DNA of 64,000 nt from NCBI RefSeq assembly GCF_000379625.1, contig NZ_KB903221.1, positions 94,127-158,126 of the forward strand, in the 5' to 3' direction. The notes below the pieces were generated by a model. The model had not been told where the DNA came from, did no database searches, and saw only the letters and a program-made list of their open reading frames with translations. Numbering within the stretch: position 1 is the stretch's first letter; each line of letters starts with the position of its first letter. Origin of the DNA: Actinomycetospora chiangmaiensis DSM 45062 (GTDB taxonomy: Bacteria > Actinomycetota > Actinomycetes > Mycobacteriales > Pseudonocardiaceae). The translations under genes and the position numbers were made by a program. Below are positions 41,061 through 48,577 of the stretch, piece after piece.

Positions 41061-41689
41061 CCCGGTCCGCCGCACGCCCCACCGCCCCGCCGCACCCCCC
41101 GTCGTTCCCCCGCGGGCTGCGCGCGCAGTTCCGCGAGACGCTGCGCGAGCGGGTGCTCGAGACCGCCTCCACCGCCGCCACCGAGCAGGGATGGGGCCAG
41201 GTCCGCATGAGCGAACTGGCCCGACGGTCCGGGGTGTCCCGGTCGGCCATCCACCGCGAGTTCGGCGACAAGGAGGCCGTCGCCGACGCGCTCGTCGCCC
41301 ACGAGTCCGACCGCGTGATCGCCGAGGTCGGTCAGGCCCTGATCGACGCATCCGACTGGCGCGCGGGACTCACGGCCGCGCTGCGCACCGCCATGGCGGC
41401 GCGGGACACCCACCCGCTGCTCGACACGGTGCTGACGGCGGCGCACGACGACGTGACCCTGCTCCCGCAGCTCACCACCGGGAGCAGCGCGATCATCGCC
41501 CGCGCGCGCATCATGCTCTCGACCTGGCTGCGCGGCCACCACCCACGGCTGCCACGCCCCCTGGTCGACGACGCCGCCGACGTGATCGTGCGGGCGGCGC
41601 TGAGCCACCTCACGGCGCCGGACACCGACCGCGAACTCGCCGTCGCCCGGCTCCAGCGACTGGCGGTCCGCCTCCTCGACCCCCGTTGA
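41057..41689 (+). CDS. TetR-family transcriptional regulator
   Basis: 210 residues. HTH at ~residues 30-75: RERVLETASTAATEQGWGQVRMSELARRSGVSRSAIHREFGDKEAVADALV. The C-terminal domain (residues 85-205) is of the TetR_C type with a long helix before the dimer interface. The N-terminal tail is Pro/Arg-rich. ATGA overlap with the mini-protein gene. No obvious target besides its own operon; the Asp23-like gene downstream is separated by two hairpins. Confidence 0.9.
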   Translation: MTRSAARPTAPPHPPSFPRGLRAQFRETLRERVLETASTAATEQGWGQVRMSELARRSGVSRSAIHREFGDKEAVADALVAHESDRVIAEVGQALIDASDWRAGLTAALRTAMAARDTHPLLDTVLTAAHDDVTLLPQLTTGSSAIIARARIMLSTWLRGHHPRLPRPLVDDAADVIVRAALSHLTAPDTDRELAVARLQRLAVRLLDPR

Positions 41690-41727
41690 CGGTGTGACGG
41701 GAGCCATCGGGATCGGCCGTGAGGATC

Positions 41728-41790
41728 CGCGATCGGATCGCGTCCTACCGGATGAGTTCGACGGAGCGCCCCGCCCACCGGGGGCGGGGC
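41728..41790. terminator. two hairpins between TetR and Asp23-like genes
   Basis: CGCGATC g GATCGCG (41728-41742) and GCCCCGCCC accgg GGGCGGGGC (41768-41790), both perfect stems. They follow the TetR stop by 38 bases and lie 30 bases before the next start, so they could end the first transcript or structure the leader of the second. Confidence 0.55.
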
Positions 41791-41819
41791 ACGCGGACCA
41801 CCGACGCAGGAGGTTCCCC

Positions 41820-42284
41820 ATGAGCACCCCGACTCCCGCCGTGCCGAGGACGACGACGCCGGCCCCCACCGGCTCGGCCCTCACGAGCACCCAGGGCAAG
41901 ACCACCATCGCCGACGGCGTGGTCGCCAAGCTCGCGGGCCTCGCCGCACGCGAGGTCAATGGCGTGTACGGCTTCGGCGGCACCGCCGCCCGCGCCTTCG
42001 GCGCCATCACCGAGCGCATCCCCGGCAGCCGCTCGTCCGCCTCGCAGGGCGTGTCGGTCGAGGTCGGCGAGCGCCAGGCCGCCGTCGACCTGACCGTCGT
42101 CGTCGAGTACGGCGTCGCGATCGCCGAGCTGGCGCGGGCGATCCGCCGCAACGTCATCGGCGCCGTCGAGCAGATGACCGGCCTCGAGGTCACCGAGGTC
42201 AACGTGGACGTCGTCGACCTCCACCTCCCCGACGAGGAGGACGACGCCCCGGCTCCGGCCCCGGCCCCCGCCCGCGTCCGGTGA
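41820..42284 (+). CDS. Asp23/Gls24 family envelope stress protein
   Basis: 154 residues. The Asp23 domain fills residues ~25-140: GKTTIADGVVAKLAGLAAREVNGVYGFGG, VSVEVGERQAAVDLTVVVEYGVAIAELARAIRRNVIGAVEQMTGLEVTEVNVDVVDLHL. An unstructured Ser/Thr/Pro N-terminus and an Ala-Pro C-terminal tail flank it. Family members are abundant envelope-associated stress proteins (Asp23 of Staphylococcus, Gls24 of Enterococcus). Strong GGAGG before the ATG predicts high expression. No partner amaP-like gene is adjacent. Confidence 0.93.
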   Translation: MSTPTPAVPRTTTPAPTGSALTSTQGKTTIADGVVAKLAGLAAREVNGVYGFGGTAARAFGAITERIPGSRSSASQGVSVEVGERQAAVDLTVVVEYGVAIAELARAIRRNVIGAVEQMTGLEVTEVNVDVVDLHLPDEEDDAPAPAPAPARVR

Positions 42285-42290
42285 ACCGGC

Positions 42291-42457
42291 CGGTGCGTCC
42301 CGGCGACGTCGACACCCCGGCCGTCGTGGTCGTCGCCGACGTCGCCTGAGCCGGCGCCGACCGGAGCGGCCGGTGCGTCCCCGCGACGTCGACACCCCGG
42401 CCGACGTGGTCGTCGCCGACGTCGCCTGAGCCGGCGCCGACCGGAGCGGCCGGTGCG
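42291..42457. repeat. tandem 80-bp direct repeat with internal hairpin
   Basis: Two consecutive 80-base units (42291-42370, 42371-42450) differ at only two positions, and the first seven bases of a third copy follow. Each unit contains a stem of about 10 bp, GGCGACGTCG with CGACGTCGCC, and an 18-codon open frame from GTG to TGA (VRPGDVDTPAVVVVADVA in unit one). It lies seven bases after the Asp23-like stop. Confidence 0.85.
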
Positions 42458-42501
42458 GCCGATGCACCCATGAGACCGACCGGTCTGTAGGTTCTCCGAT
42501 C

Positions 42502-42729
42502 ATGCCCGGGTCGGAGCGGACCCGACGTCCCGACGACGGGACGTCGTCGTTCATCGTGCTCGTGCTGGACCCGGTGACCGGGGAACTCGACTCCTACGGC
42601 CCGTACGACTATCCGGGCGCGCTCGTGGAGGCGTGCCGTCGCCGCGAGGAGTTCGACCGCGGGGACCTCGTCGACGTGCTCGTCGCCGTGGTCCCCCTCC
42701 ACCCCGCCCCGCCCGCCGACGGGGCGTGA
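42502..42729 (+). CDS. 75-residue conserved small hypothetical protein
   Basis: Acidic small protein: FIVLVLDPVTGELDSYGPYDYPGALVEACRRREEFDRGDLVDVLVAVVPLHP, predicted beta-alpha-beta. Similar small single-domain proteins recur in actinobacteria without known role. The ATG has no strong Shine-Dalgarno. It is convergent with the DICT-domain gene, the stops being two bases apart. Confidence 0.68.
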   Translation: MPGSERTRRPDDGTSSFIVLVLDPVTGELDSYGPYDYPGALVEACRRREEFDRGDLVDVLVAVVPLHPAPPADGA

Positions 42730-42731
42730 GG

Positions 42732-44252
42732 TCAGCGGTCGGCGCGGAACCAGTCGGCCGGACCGTCCAGCCCGTCGAAGGTCGGGGCGGACGGCCGGGG
42801 CGGGCGCGCGGCCGTCGTCCCGGGCGGGCCCGGGCGCGGAGCACGAGGCTCCTGGGGCCCGTACTCCCCCGGCTCCGGCGGCGGCCCCACCGTGGGGATG
42901 TCCGCGACGAGGCGGACGTGCCGCCCGGCGGGGTCGGGCTGCTCCGCCTCGTCGGGGACGGCCGGAGCCGGCCCGTCGTCCACCGGCCCGGGGCCGCCCA
43001 CGGTGACCATGATCCGCCGTCCGGACGGAGTACGTCCGGCGTCGACCGGCTCCCCCCGCGTCCCGACGTGCTCGAGCGCCGCCCGCAGATCGTCGATCGG
43101 GAGCGGCCGGTCGCGGGTCGTCGTGGTGGCGACCCGGGCGGTCAGCGCGACACCGGGGTGTCCCTCGGAGGCCAGCGTCAGCCCCTCGCCGATGCGGTCG
43201 GCGAGGTCGTTGAGGTGCACCGCCGACGCGCCCGGGACGAGGACGACGAAGGTGCGCCGGTCGAGCCGCACCGCGACGTCGACCGGGCCGAGCGGCTCGG
43301 TCAGCGCGGCCGCGACGCGGTGCCCGGCGTGGTACGCGGCGCGGTCGGGGGCGAGCGCGGCGTCGGCGAAGGCAGGGATGTCGAACAGCGCGACCCCGAC
43401 CTGCAGGGCGCCCGGTCCGCCGCGTGGGGTCCACCGGTCGAGGAACCCGGCGTCGGGCAGGCCGCTCGCCGCGTCGGTGCCCGCCGTCGCGCGGGCTCCC
43501 GCGGCGGCGTGGGCGTCGGCGATCTGCTCGCGCAGCTCCCGGGTGCCCGCGTGGGCGTCGCGCATGCGATCGAGCAGGTGGTAGAGCGACGTCGTCGCCC
43601 ACATCTCGCCGGGGCTGCCCGCCGAGCCGGCGGCGTCGCCGCCCGCGGGCATCGTCCTCGCGAGCAGGTCGTCGATGGTGCGGAGCACCTCCGGGTCCAA
43701 CCGCGTGCCGAGCGCGAACCGCAGCCGCGCGAGCTCGGTGGCCGCCTGTGCCCGCGAGAAACCCCACCGGCCGTCGAAGACCCGGCTGGGCTCGACGGCG
43801 GGGTCGCCCGGGTCGTACCCGTGCTGGTCGGTCGCGACGAGGAACGCCCCGGCGCGCGGGCCGAGCGCGACCACCGTCCACTCGTCGGCGAGCGCCTCGG
43901 CCGGATCGAGCTCGACCACCGGCACCCCGACCGGCGCCTCGTGCGCCTCCCCCGCCACGAACCCGACGACGGCGGTGACCCCCGCGGCCGCCATGGCCTC
44001 GTAGACCGCGCGCTCCCGGTCGAAGTAGGGCAGCTGCTGGAACAGCGCGACGACCACCGTCGGGTGGTCGACGGTCCCCGCCATCACCGCCTTCTCCACG
44101 GCGTGCGAGATGTCGACCAGCAGCCGCTTCGACAACCGCTCCGGCCGCTGCCCGCTCGCCCGGTCCCGCGCCACGCGGGTGTGGTCGGAGAGGTTGTCGA
44201 TGAAGGCCCGTTCCACCCGGGTCCGGGTGGCGTGGGCGAGCGGACCCTCCAT
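42732..44252 (-). CDS. DICT-domain sensor protein with degenerate GGDEF-like domain
   Basis: About 506 residues. Residues ~25-180 match the DICT sensory domain (LSKRLLVDISHAVEKAVM, VVALFQQLPYFDRERAVYEAMAAAGVTAVVGFV, DEWTVVALGPRAGAFLVATD). A helical segment follows, then a region from ~290 to 430 arranged like a GGDEF/nucleotidyl-cyclase domain (TDAASGLPDAGFLDRW, VDVAVRLDRRTFVVLVPG) but without GGDEF, so not an active diguanylate cyclase. The C-terminal 80 residues are Pro-rich and disordered. DICT proteins are linked to light or nucleotide signalling in actinobacteria and cyanobacteria. ATG 44252 follows AGGGGG. Confidence 0.82.
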   Translation of the reverse strand: MEGPLAHATRTRVERAFIDNLSDHTRVARDRASGQRPERLSKRLLVDISHAVEKAVMAGTVDHPTVVVALFQQLPYFDRERAVYEAMAAAGVTAVVGFVAGEAHEAPVGVPVVELDPAEALADEWTVVALGPRAGAFLVATDQHGYDPGDPAVEPSRVFDGRWGFSRAQAATELARLRFALGTRLDPEVLRTIDDLLARTMPAGGDAAGSAGSPGEMWATTSLYHLLDRMRDAHAGTRELREQIADAHAAAGARATAGTDAASGLPDAGFLDRWTPRGGPGALQVGVALFDIPAFADAALAPDRAAYHAGHRVAAALTEPLGPVDVAVRLDRRTFVVLVPGASAVHLNDLADRIGEGLTLASEGHPGVALTARVATTTTRDRPLPIDDLRAALEHVGTRGEPVDAGRTPSGRRIMVTVGGPGPVDDGPAPAVPDEAEQPDPAGRHVRLVADIPTVGPPPEPGEYGPQEPRAPRPGPPGTTAARPPRPSAPTFDGLDGPADWFRADR

Positions 44253-44368
44253 GAGACCCCCTGGGTGCGTCGTCACCGGGGTACTACCTCGGACGAGTGA
44301 TCACGAGCGGTGCACGCCGCGACCGCCCGGCGAGCGGTCCACCGGTGGCGGTCAGCGGCGGCGGGGTG

Positions 44369-45250
44369 TCAGAGCTGCGCCGCCCGGACCGCGTCCCGCA
44401 GCGAGGTCGGCGCGCGGCCGAGCAGGTTCTCGAGGGCGGGGCTGTCGGTCTCCAGCTCCCCACGCGCGAGCGAGCGCTCGAGCGCGGTCACGAACTCGGC
44501 GGTGCCGCGGTCGGCACCGGCGGCGACCATCGCCTCCGTGAGCTCCTCGGGGGTGTGGTCGTGGTACACGACCTGCGTCCCGGTCACCTCGGTGATCGTC
44601 CCCGCGAGCTCGGTCATGGTGAACGCCGGCCCGCCCAGCTCCCAGTAGCCCTGCTGGTCGACGACGTCGCCGGTGAGCAGGCTGACGGCGGCCTCGGCGT
44701 AGTCCGCGCGGGTCGCTGCGGACACCCGGCCGTCGCCGGCCGCCCCGAGGATCTCGCCGGCCTGGAGGTAGCGGGGCAGCTGGGCGGTGTAGTTCTCCAT
44801 GTACCAGCCGTTGCGCGCGACCGCGAACAGCAGCCCGGAGCCCTGCAGCACGTCCTCGGTGGCGGCGTGCTCCGGTGCGAGGACGAGTTCGGTGTCGTCG
44901 GCGTGGATCACGCTCGTGTAGACCACGAACTCCACGTCGGCGGCCTTCGCGGCGTCGATCACCGCGGAGTGCTGGCGCACCCGGTCGCCCGGGTCGGGGC
45001 TCGACACGAGCAGGAGCCGCTCGATGCCCTCGAGGGCCGACCCGAGGGTGTCGGGGCGGTCGTAGTCCGCGACGCGGACGCCGACCCCGAGCTCGGCGAG
45101 GTCACCGGCCTTGTCGGGGTCGCGGACGAGCGCGAAGACGTTCCCGGCGGGGATGCCGTGGCGCAGCAGGGCGTCGACGGCGAGCCGACCGAGGTGACCG
45201 GTGGCCCCGGTGACGGCGAAGGACGGGGCGGGCGTGACGGGCGTGCTCAT
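44369..45250 (-). CDS. NmrA-like NAD(P)H-binding protein / quinone reductase type 2
   Basis: 293-residue atypical SDR: VTGATGHLGRLAVDALLRHGI (GxxGxxG), VRDPDKAGDL after strand 2 (Arg for NADPH), then YTSVIHADDTELVLAPEHAATEDVLQGSGL and NGWYMENY typical of the QOR2/NmrA group represented by E. coli QorB (YtfG). It reduces quinones or acts as a redox sensor. Stands alone, with a small gap to the hypothetical gene upstream on the same strand. Confidence 0.9.
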   Translation of the reverse strand: MSTPVTPAPSFAVTGATGHLGRLAVDALLRHGIPAGNVFALVRDPDKAGDLAELGVGVRVADYDRPDTLGSALEGIERLLLVSSPDPGDRVRQHSAVIDAAKAADVEFVVYTSVIHADDTELVLAPEHAATEDVLQGSGLLFAVARNGWYMENYTAQLPRYLQAGEILGAAGDGRVSAATRADYAEAAVSLLTGDVVDQQGYWELGGPAFTMTELAGTITEVTGTQVVYHDHTPEELTEAMVAAGADRGTAEFVTALERSLARGELETDSPALENLLGRAPTSLRDAVRAAQL

Positions 45251-45353
45251 GGGGCGCAGGGTGGCCCGTCGACGGCGGTGCCACACCCGTCGCGACCGGG
45301 CGAGCCGCCCAGCGGCGCCCGCGGCACCGTCGTGGTGCGGACGCCGCCGCGCC

Positions 45354-45944
45354 TCACGACGTGAGCCAGGACCGCCAGCTCCGCCGCCGCGGCGCCGGGA
45401 GCACCGGGTCCCGACGACGGGTGACCTCGGCGAGCAGGTCGCCCGCGTCCGCCGCGTCGGTGTGGCGCAGGACGTCCGCGGTGGGCCGGTCGAGCCGGCG
45501 GGCCAGCTCGCGGGGCGGCAGCTCGCTGGCGTGCACCCCGACGCCGTAGCGCCGGGCGATGACGGCACGCTGCTCGGCCGAGATGCCCGGGCCGGTGACG
45601 AGGAAGCGGGGGTAGGCGTGCGAGGCGCGCCAGCCGTACTGCCCCTCGACGACGTCGCCCCACAGCGCGACGACCCCGAGCACCTCGTGGTCCGAGGGGC
45701 TCCAGCCGAGCGTGGTCGTGTCGGCCACCGCGTAGAGCCCGCACGGGCAGGAGTCACCGGGCGGGGTGTGCCGGGGACTCGCGCAGGCCGCGACCATCGG
45801 GCGGGCCGCCGGCCACGGGGTGCCGGTCAGCGGGGAGAAGAGCGCATGACGATGCTGTGCACGCCGGCCGACGCGCCAGGTGCGCCAGCCCAGGACGGCG
45901 GCCGGGACGTCCGGCACCGCCGTCACGCGGTGCGGGGCGGTCAC
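45354..45944 (-). CDS. conserved actinobacterial hypothetical protein (GWR / CxCGLYA)
   Basis: 196 residues. Conserved-looking elements are VLGWRTWRVG near the N-terminus, LFSPLTGTPWP, a Cys cluster (VAACASP ... GDSCPCGLYAV) that could bind a metal, and VALWGDVVEGQYGWRASHAYP. Proteins with this layout occur widely in actinobacteria and have no established function. Start GTG 45944 overlaps the stop of the 49-residue gene (GTGA), so the two are translationally coupled. Confidence 0.78.
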   Translation of the reverse strand: MTAPHRVTAVPDVPAAVLGWRTWRVGRRAQHRHALFSPLTGTPWPAARPMVAACASPRHTPPGDSCPCGLYAVADTTTLGWSPSDHEVLGVVALWGDVVEGQYGWRASHAYPRFLVTGPGISAEQRAVIARRYGVGVHASELPPRELARRLDRPTADVLRHTDAADAGDLLAEVTRRRDPVLPAPRRRSWRSWLTS

Positions 45945-46090
45945 GAGCGGGCGTCGGCCGTGACGGTCTCGGTCTCGGTCTCGCGGTGTCCCACCGGTTC
46001 GACGGCTTCCACGGGCGCCTCGGGGGCGGCCGGGACGGGGCTCTCGACGGGCTCGGCGGTGAAACGACGCTGGACGCGTCCGATGTCCAT
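45941..46090 (-). CDS. 49-residue conserved small protein (MDIGRVQRRFTAEPVE)
   Basis: Short gene of 50 codons: MDIGRVQRRFTAEPVESP, a Pro/Ala/Glu-rich middle and an acidic ETETETVTAD end. The opening MDIG.V.r...EPVe resembles a tiny protein family seen in actinobacteria next to the GWR-type protein. Coupling to the downstream gene by GTGA supports that it is translated. Role unknown. Confidence 0.65.
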   Translation of the reverse strand: MDIGRVQRRFTAEPVESPVPAAPEAPVEAVEPVGHRETETETVTADARS

Positions 46091-46180
46091 GCCACGAGCC
46101 TGTCACGGCGTGCGAGCGCTTTCCAGCAGGGCCGGAAGCGTCTCGCGAATGCAACCTTCGGCGACTCCGATGGAACCGGC

Positions 46181-46669
46181 TCAGCCGCAGGTGCGGCCGT
46201 TCCCGTCGTTGTCACGCAGGTCCGCCAGGTACTGCCGGCTCACGCCGTACGACGCGTCGGCGGCGGTGTGCGCGAAGGGGACCATGAACGTGCCGTAGTC
46301 GCCGCCGTCGGCGAGGTCGATGCGCCGCAGCAGGCGCCCGCTGGCGTCGCGGTCGACGCCGGGCTCGGTGCGCAGCGTGACCCGGCGTCCGCCGAGCATC
46401 GCCTCCGCCATCTCCTTGGCCTCGATCCCGCCCGGGGTCGACACCGGGCACGAGTCGATCCCGATCACGTGGATCACCTGGCTGCCGGCGCGGACGGTGT
46501 CGCCGTCGATCACGTCGGTGACGGTCACGGTGCTCAGGGCGGGGCCCTCGGTCGAGCCGAGGGCGAGCGGGCCCGCGGCCCCCGTCGACGGCGTCAGCGC
46601 GCCGACCCCGACGAGGCCGACCAGCGCCGCGCCGATCCCGGACCACACCTTCTCGGCCGTACCCACCAC
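46181..46669 (-). CDS. secreted thermonuclease-like (SNase) protein with altered active site
   Basis: 162 residues: N-terminal signal/anchor helix (WSGIGAALVGLVGVGAL), then an OB-fold SNase domain: VTVTDVIDGDTVRAGSQVIHVIGID, ... IEAKEMAEAMLGGRRVTLRTEPGVDRDASGRLLRRIDL. The calcium Asp (DGDT) and one Arg (SGRLLR) are kept, but the catalytic Glu of IDTPE is missing (IDSCPVS), and the first Arg is His. The C-terminus DNDGNGRTC resembles an excalibur calcium-binding motif. Perhaps a non-catalytic or altered nuclease. GTG 46669 follows GGGGAGC. Confidence 0.78.
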   Translation of the reverse strand: MVGTAEKVWSGIGAALVGLVGVGALTPSTGAAGPLALGSTEGPALSTVTVTDVIDGDTVRAGSQVIHVIGIDSCPVSTPGGIEAKEMAEAMLGGRRVTLRTEPGVDRDASGRLLRRIDLADGGDYGTFMVPFAHTAADASYGVSRQYLADLRDNDGNGRTCG

Positions 46670-47024
46670 GCGCGCTCCCCGACGTCCCCGACCCGCGTCC
46701 CCGGACACCGTCCGAGCACCTCCGACGTCGCGGATGTCGGACGACCTCGCGGTGCCGTTACCCGCGGTCCTGCGATCGGGTGACGGAGTGGCTGCGCCTC
46801 CTGTCACGGGCTCCCGACGCCCGACGCCGACCTTGTCGCAGTGATTCACAACGACAAGGTGGGATGGCGCGGACGAGGGCCCGCGACAGGACGGAGTCGG
46901 AGCCGCCTGGGCGTCGCCGCGGGCGCGGTCCGCTGATCCTGGGACCCGCGCGGCCAGGCTGCGACCGCCCCCACGTGGGACGGTGACCTCCGGACCGGAT
47001 CGGTCCCGGAGACCAGAGGCGGGT
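46670..47024. other. 355-base divergent intergenic region
   Basis: Separates the nuclease-like gene from the Pao-type operon. Contains the palindrome at 46830-46860 and no convincing gene; a 68-codon Arg-rich frame (46780-46986) shows no protein-like features. It should hold the promoters of both flanking genes. Confidence 0.6.
46830..46860. promoter_or_regulatory. 31-bp palindrome upstream of aldehyde oxidoreductase operon
   Basis: ACCTTGTCG and CGACAAGGT flank CA-GTGATTCAC-AA, itself palindromic, so the whole is symmetrical apart from two positions. A likely regulator-binding site; the regulator is not encoded next to it. Confidence 0.55.
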
Positions 47025-47573
47025 ATGTCCACCACCATCCCCATGTCCATCACGGTCGACGGCGAACGGCACGACCTCGCCGTCGACCCCCGCACCACCC
47101 TGCTCGACGCCCTGCGCGAGCGGCTCCGCGTCACGACCGCGAAGAAGGGCTGCGACCACGGCCAGTGCGGTGCCTGCACCGTCCTGCTCGACGGTCGCCG
47201 GGTCCTCTCGTGCCTGACGCTCGCCGTCGCGAAGGACGGGTCCCACGTCGTCACCGCCGACGGCCTGGCCACCGACGACGGGCTGCACCCCGTCACCGAG
47301 GCGTTCCTCGCGTACGACGCCTACCAGTGCGGCTTCTGCACCCCCGGCCAGATCTGCTCCGCCGTCGGGGCGATCGACGAGGCCCGCCGCGGCATGCCGA
47401 GCGCGGTCACGGCCGACCTCACCGGCGAGGTGACCCTCGACCGCACCGAGATCGCGGAGCGCATGAGCGGCAACCTCTGCCGGTGCGCGGCCTACGTGAA
47501 CATCGTGTCGGCCGTCGAGGACGCCGCGCACGGGACCGCGCCGCGGAGCTCGACCCTGGAGGCACAGGCGTGA
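47025..47573 (+). CDS. 2Fe-2S subunit of periplasmic-type aldehyde oxidoreductase (PaoA/YagT-like)
   Basis: 182 residues with two 2Fe-2S domains. N-terminal ligands are Cys43, Cys48, Cys51 and Cys63 (GCDHGQCGACTV, LSCL); C-terminal ligands lie in YQCGFCTPGQ and NLCRCAAY. This form, with the insertion VTADLTGEVTLDRTEIAERM before the last Cys pair, matches the PaoA group. No twin-Arg signal is seen, so the complex is probably cytoplasmic here. First gene of a three-gene operon; the FAD gene overlaps it by GTGA. Confidence 0.92.
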   Translation: MSTTIPMSITVDGERHDLAVDPRTTLLDALRERLRVTTAKKGCDHGQCGACTVLLDGRRVLSCLTLAVAKDGSHVVTADGLATDDGLHPVTEAFLAYDAYQCGFCTPGQICSAVGAIDEARRGMPSAVTADLTGEVTLDRTEIAERMSGNLCRCAAYVNIVSAVEDAAHGTAPRSSTLEAQA

Positions 47574-48577
47574 AGCCCTTCACCTACGCCCGGCCGGCCG
47601 TGGCGTCCGAGGCGGTGACCACGCTCGCGGCCGACCCCGATGCCCGGTTCCTCGCCGGCGGCACCAACCTGCTCGACCACCTCAAGCTCGGCGTCGTCGA
47701 GCCGTCGCAGCTCGTCGACGTCTCCCGCGTGACCGGCACGGCGATCGAGGAGCTCGCGGACGGGGGCCTGCGCATCGACGCGGGCGTCCCCAACTCCGAC
47801 CTCGCCGCCGACGCGCGGGTCCGGGAGCGGTACCCGGCGGTCGCCGCGGCGATCCTCGCGGGCGCGTCGGGACAGCTGCGCAACATGGCCTCGACGGGCG
47901 GCAACCTGCTGCAGCGCACCCGGTGCGCCTACTTCGCCGACCCGACGACGCCGTGCACCAAGCGCGACCTCTCCCAGGGCTGCTCGGCCCGCGGCGGCTG
48001 GGCCCGCTACCACGCCGTCCTCGGCACCGCGGCCGACGGCTGCATCGCGACGCACCCGTCGGACCTCGCGGTCGCCCTCGTGGCACTCGACGCGCAGGTG
48101 CAGGTGCTGGGCCCCGACGGCGCGCGCACCATCCCGATCGGCGAGTTCCACCGGCTTCCCGGCGACGACCCGACGCGCGACACCGTGCTCGCCCACGGCG
48201 ACCTGGTGACCGCGGTCGACCTCCCGGCGACCACCCCCGCCGTCCGGAACTCGACCTACCGGAAGGTGCGCGACCGAGCGTCGTACGCGTTCGCACTGGT
48301 CAGCGCCGCGGTGGCGCTGGAGGTGGCGGACGGGACCGTGGTCGACGTGCGGATCGCGCTCGGCGGGGTCGCCCACAAGCCGTGGCGGGCCACCACCGCC
48401 GAGGCGACCCTGCGCGGACGCCCGGCCACGGACGACGAGTTCCGGGCCGCGATCGCGGCGGAGCTCGACGCGGCGGCGCCGGTGGACAGCCCGCTGGGCG
48501 GCAACGCGTTCAAGATCCCGCTGGTGACCGGCACGGTCGTCAGCACCCTGCGAGCACTGGCCGGAGGTGCGGCATGA
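47570..48577 (+). CDS. FAD/4Fe-4S subunit of aldehyde oxidoreductase (PaoB/YagS-like)
   Basis: 335 residues. FAD motifs are FLAGGTNLLDHLK and MASTGGNLLQ. The segment RCAYFADPTTPCTKRDLSQGCSARGG carries the additional Cys characteristic of PaoB, which bind an extra 4Fe-4S cluster not found in ordinary CoxM/XdhB subunits. The C-terminal CO-dehydrogenase flavoprotein domain is complete. Both neighbours overlap by four bases. Confidence 0.93.
   Translation: MKPFTYARPAVASEAVTTLAADPDARFLAGGTNLLDHLKLGVVEPSQLVDVSRVTGTAIEELADGGLRIDAGVPNSDLAADARVRERYPAVAAAILAGASGQLRNMASTGGNLLQRTRCAYFADPTTPCTKRDLSQGCSARGGWARYHAVLGTAADGCIATHPSDLAVALVALDAQVQVLGPDGARTIPIGEFHRLPGDDPTRDTVLAHGDLVTAVDLPATTPAVRNSTYRKVRDRASYAFALVSAAVALEVADGTVVDVRIALGGVAHKPWRATTAEATLRGRPATDDEFRAAIAAELDAAAPVDSPLGGNAFKIPLVTGTVVSTLRALAGGAA

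Noticed and set aside
42291..42457. Possible CRISPR or attachment site
   Set aside because: Two 80-base units are directly abutted without spacers, and there is no integrase or tRNA nearby.
46780..46986. 68-codon frame upstream of the Pao-type operon
   Set aside because: Arg/Pro-rich translation, covers a palindrome, no Shine-Dalgarno; more likely regulatory DNA.
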